Shown here one piece after another: positions 63,823 through 64,000 of a stretch of DNA of 64,000 nt. Source of the stretch: Bacillus sp. BGMRC 2118. GTDB taxonomy: Bacteria; Bacillota; Bacilli; Bacillales; SA4. The notes below the pieces were generated by a model. That model was not told the origin of the DNA. It made no database searches and saw nothing but the letters and a program-made list of their open reading frames with translations. Where the stretch lies: positions 1 to 64,000 of the forward strand of contig VTTJ01000001.1 in assembly GCA_008364785.1 (NCBI GenBank). Direction: 5' to 3'. The position numbers were made by a program, and so were the translations under genes. How positions within the stretch are numbered: position 1 is the stretch's first letter; every line of letters begins with the position of its first letter.

Positions 63823-64000
63823 CCTTAAACAAAATGTAAGCTACTCTTTAATATGTACACCTTTTGAAATCTTTACTTAATTTTACCTAAAATACTTTTT
63901 ACACATAAAGAATAATTGTACTAAAAGCAACAAAGTCCTAGAAAAGAGCCTAAAACAATAACAAAAGGTATAAACCCATCATTATTTTCAAAACCTAAAA

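Noticed and set aside
1..64000. CRISPR arrays, tRNA and rRNA genes
   Set aside because: No direct-repeat array with regular spacing and no recognisable tRNA or rRNA sequence was seen.

Overview
The window comes from a low-GC, endospore-forming member of the Bacillaceae. The evidence is the AT-rich sequence with strong AGGAGG-type ribosome binding sites and frequent TTG/GTG starts, together with Bacillus-type families: a SpoVG paralogue, a GerW/YtfJ sporulation protein, two YjcZ-type mini-proteins, DUF3231, a HAAS-domain protein with its PadR regulator, a DUF4179 protein with its ECF sigma factor, and a TxpA/Hol_Tox-type type I toxin. The species cannot be named from sequence alone. No rRNA, tRNA or CRISPR array was seen.

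Positions 1-8900 are a mixed, partly decayed accessory zone. It holds two unknown proteins, an EF-hand-like fragment, an EthD protein, a YcsN-type aldo/keto reductase, small unknown genes, a SpoVG paralogue, a lipoprotein, a YHYH-domain gene broken at both its start codon and an internal codon, and the 3' remnant of a second SpoVG-like gene.

Positions 8964-40000 are a dense defence island. (a) 8964-13740: a DGQHR (DndB-like) protein, then an apparent operon of a GHKL-ATPase protein and two unrecognised proteins; this is the best candidate here for an undescribed system. (b) 14452-18576: a HelD-like helicase with a frameshifted N-terminus and a DEAH helicase. (c) 18622-24549, minus strand: the DISARM core drmA-drmB-drmC. 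(d) 24694-29588, divergent: two overlapping UvrD-type helicases and a C5-cytosine methyltransferase that could be DrmMII. (e) 30258-35907: three mutually homologous PD-(D/E)XK-like endonucleases, a second C5 methyltransferase, a dead HNH restriction endonuclease of the phosphorothioate-sensing type, and a sporulation gene (gerW) on the other strand. (f) 36012-39987: an McrB-like AAA+ motor overlapping an McrC-like DUF2357 nuclease. Two C5 methyltransferases beside an McrB/McrC pair recall LlaJI-type restriction.

Positions 40000-64000 look like ordinary chromosome: DUF4230, SEC-C, CPBP, a glycine-rich-domain protein, an amidase with two peptidoglycan-binding domains, a histidine kinase between two copies of a long hairpin repeat, two cyclic-di-GMP proteins, a PadR/HAAS/TolB-like/lipoprotein operon with a palindromic operator lying exactly over its promoter, a type I toxin-antitoxin locus present in three copies (one with an intact toxin, all three with intact antisense promoters), a frameshifted DUF3231 gene, an ECF sigma factor with a DUF4179 partner, a HAD phosphatase, a methyltransferase, an aminoglycoside-phosphotransferase-like kinase and a CBO0543 membrane protein.

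Many starts were moved from the longest open frame to an internal codon with a better-placed ribosome binding site, as noted per gene. Functions rest on motif recognition by eye; no database search was run.
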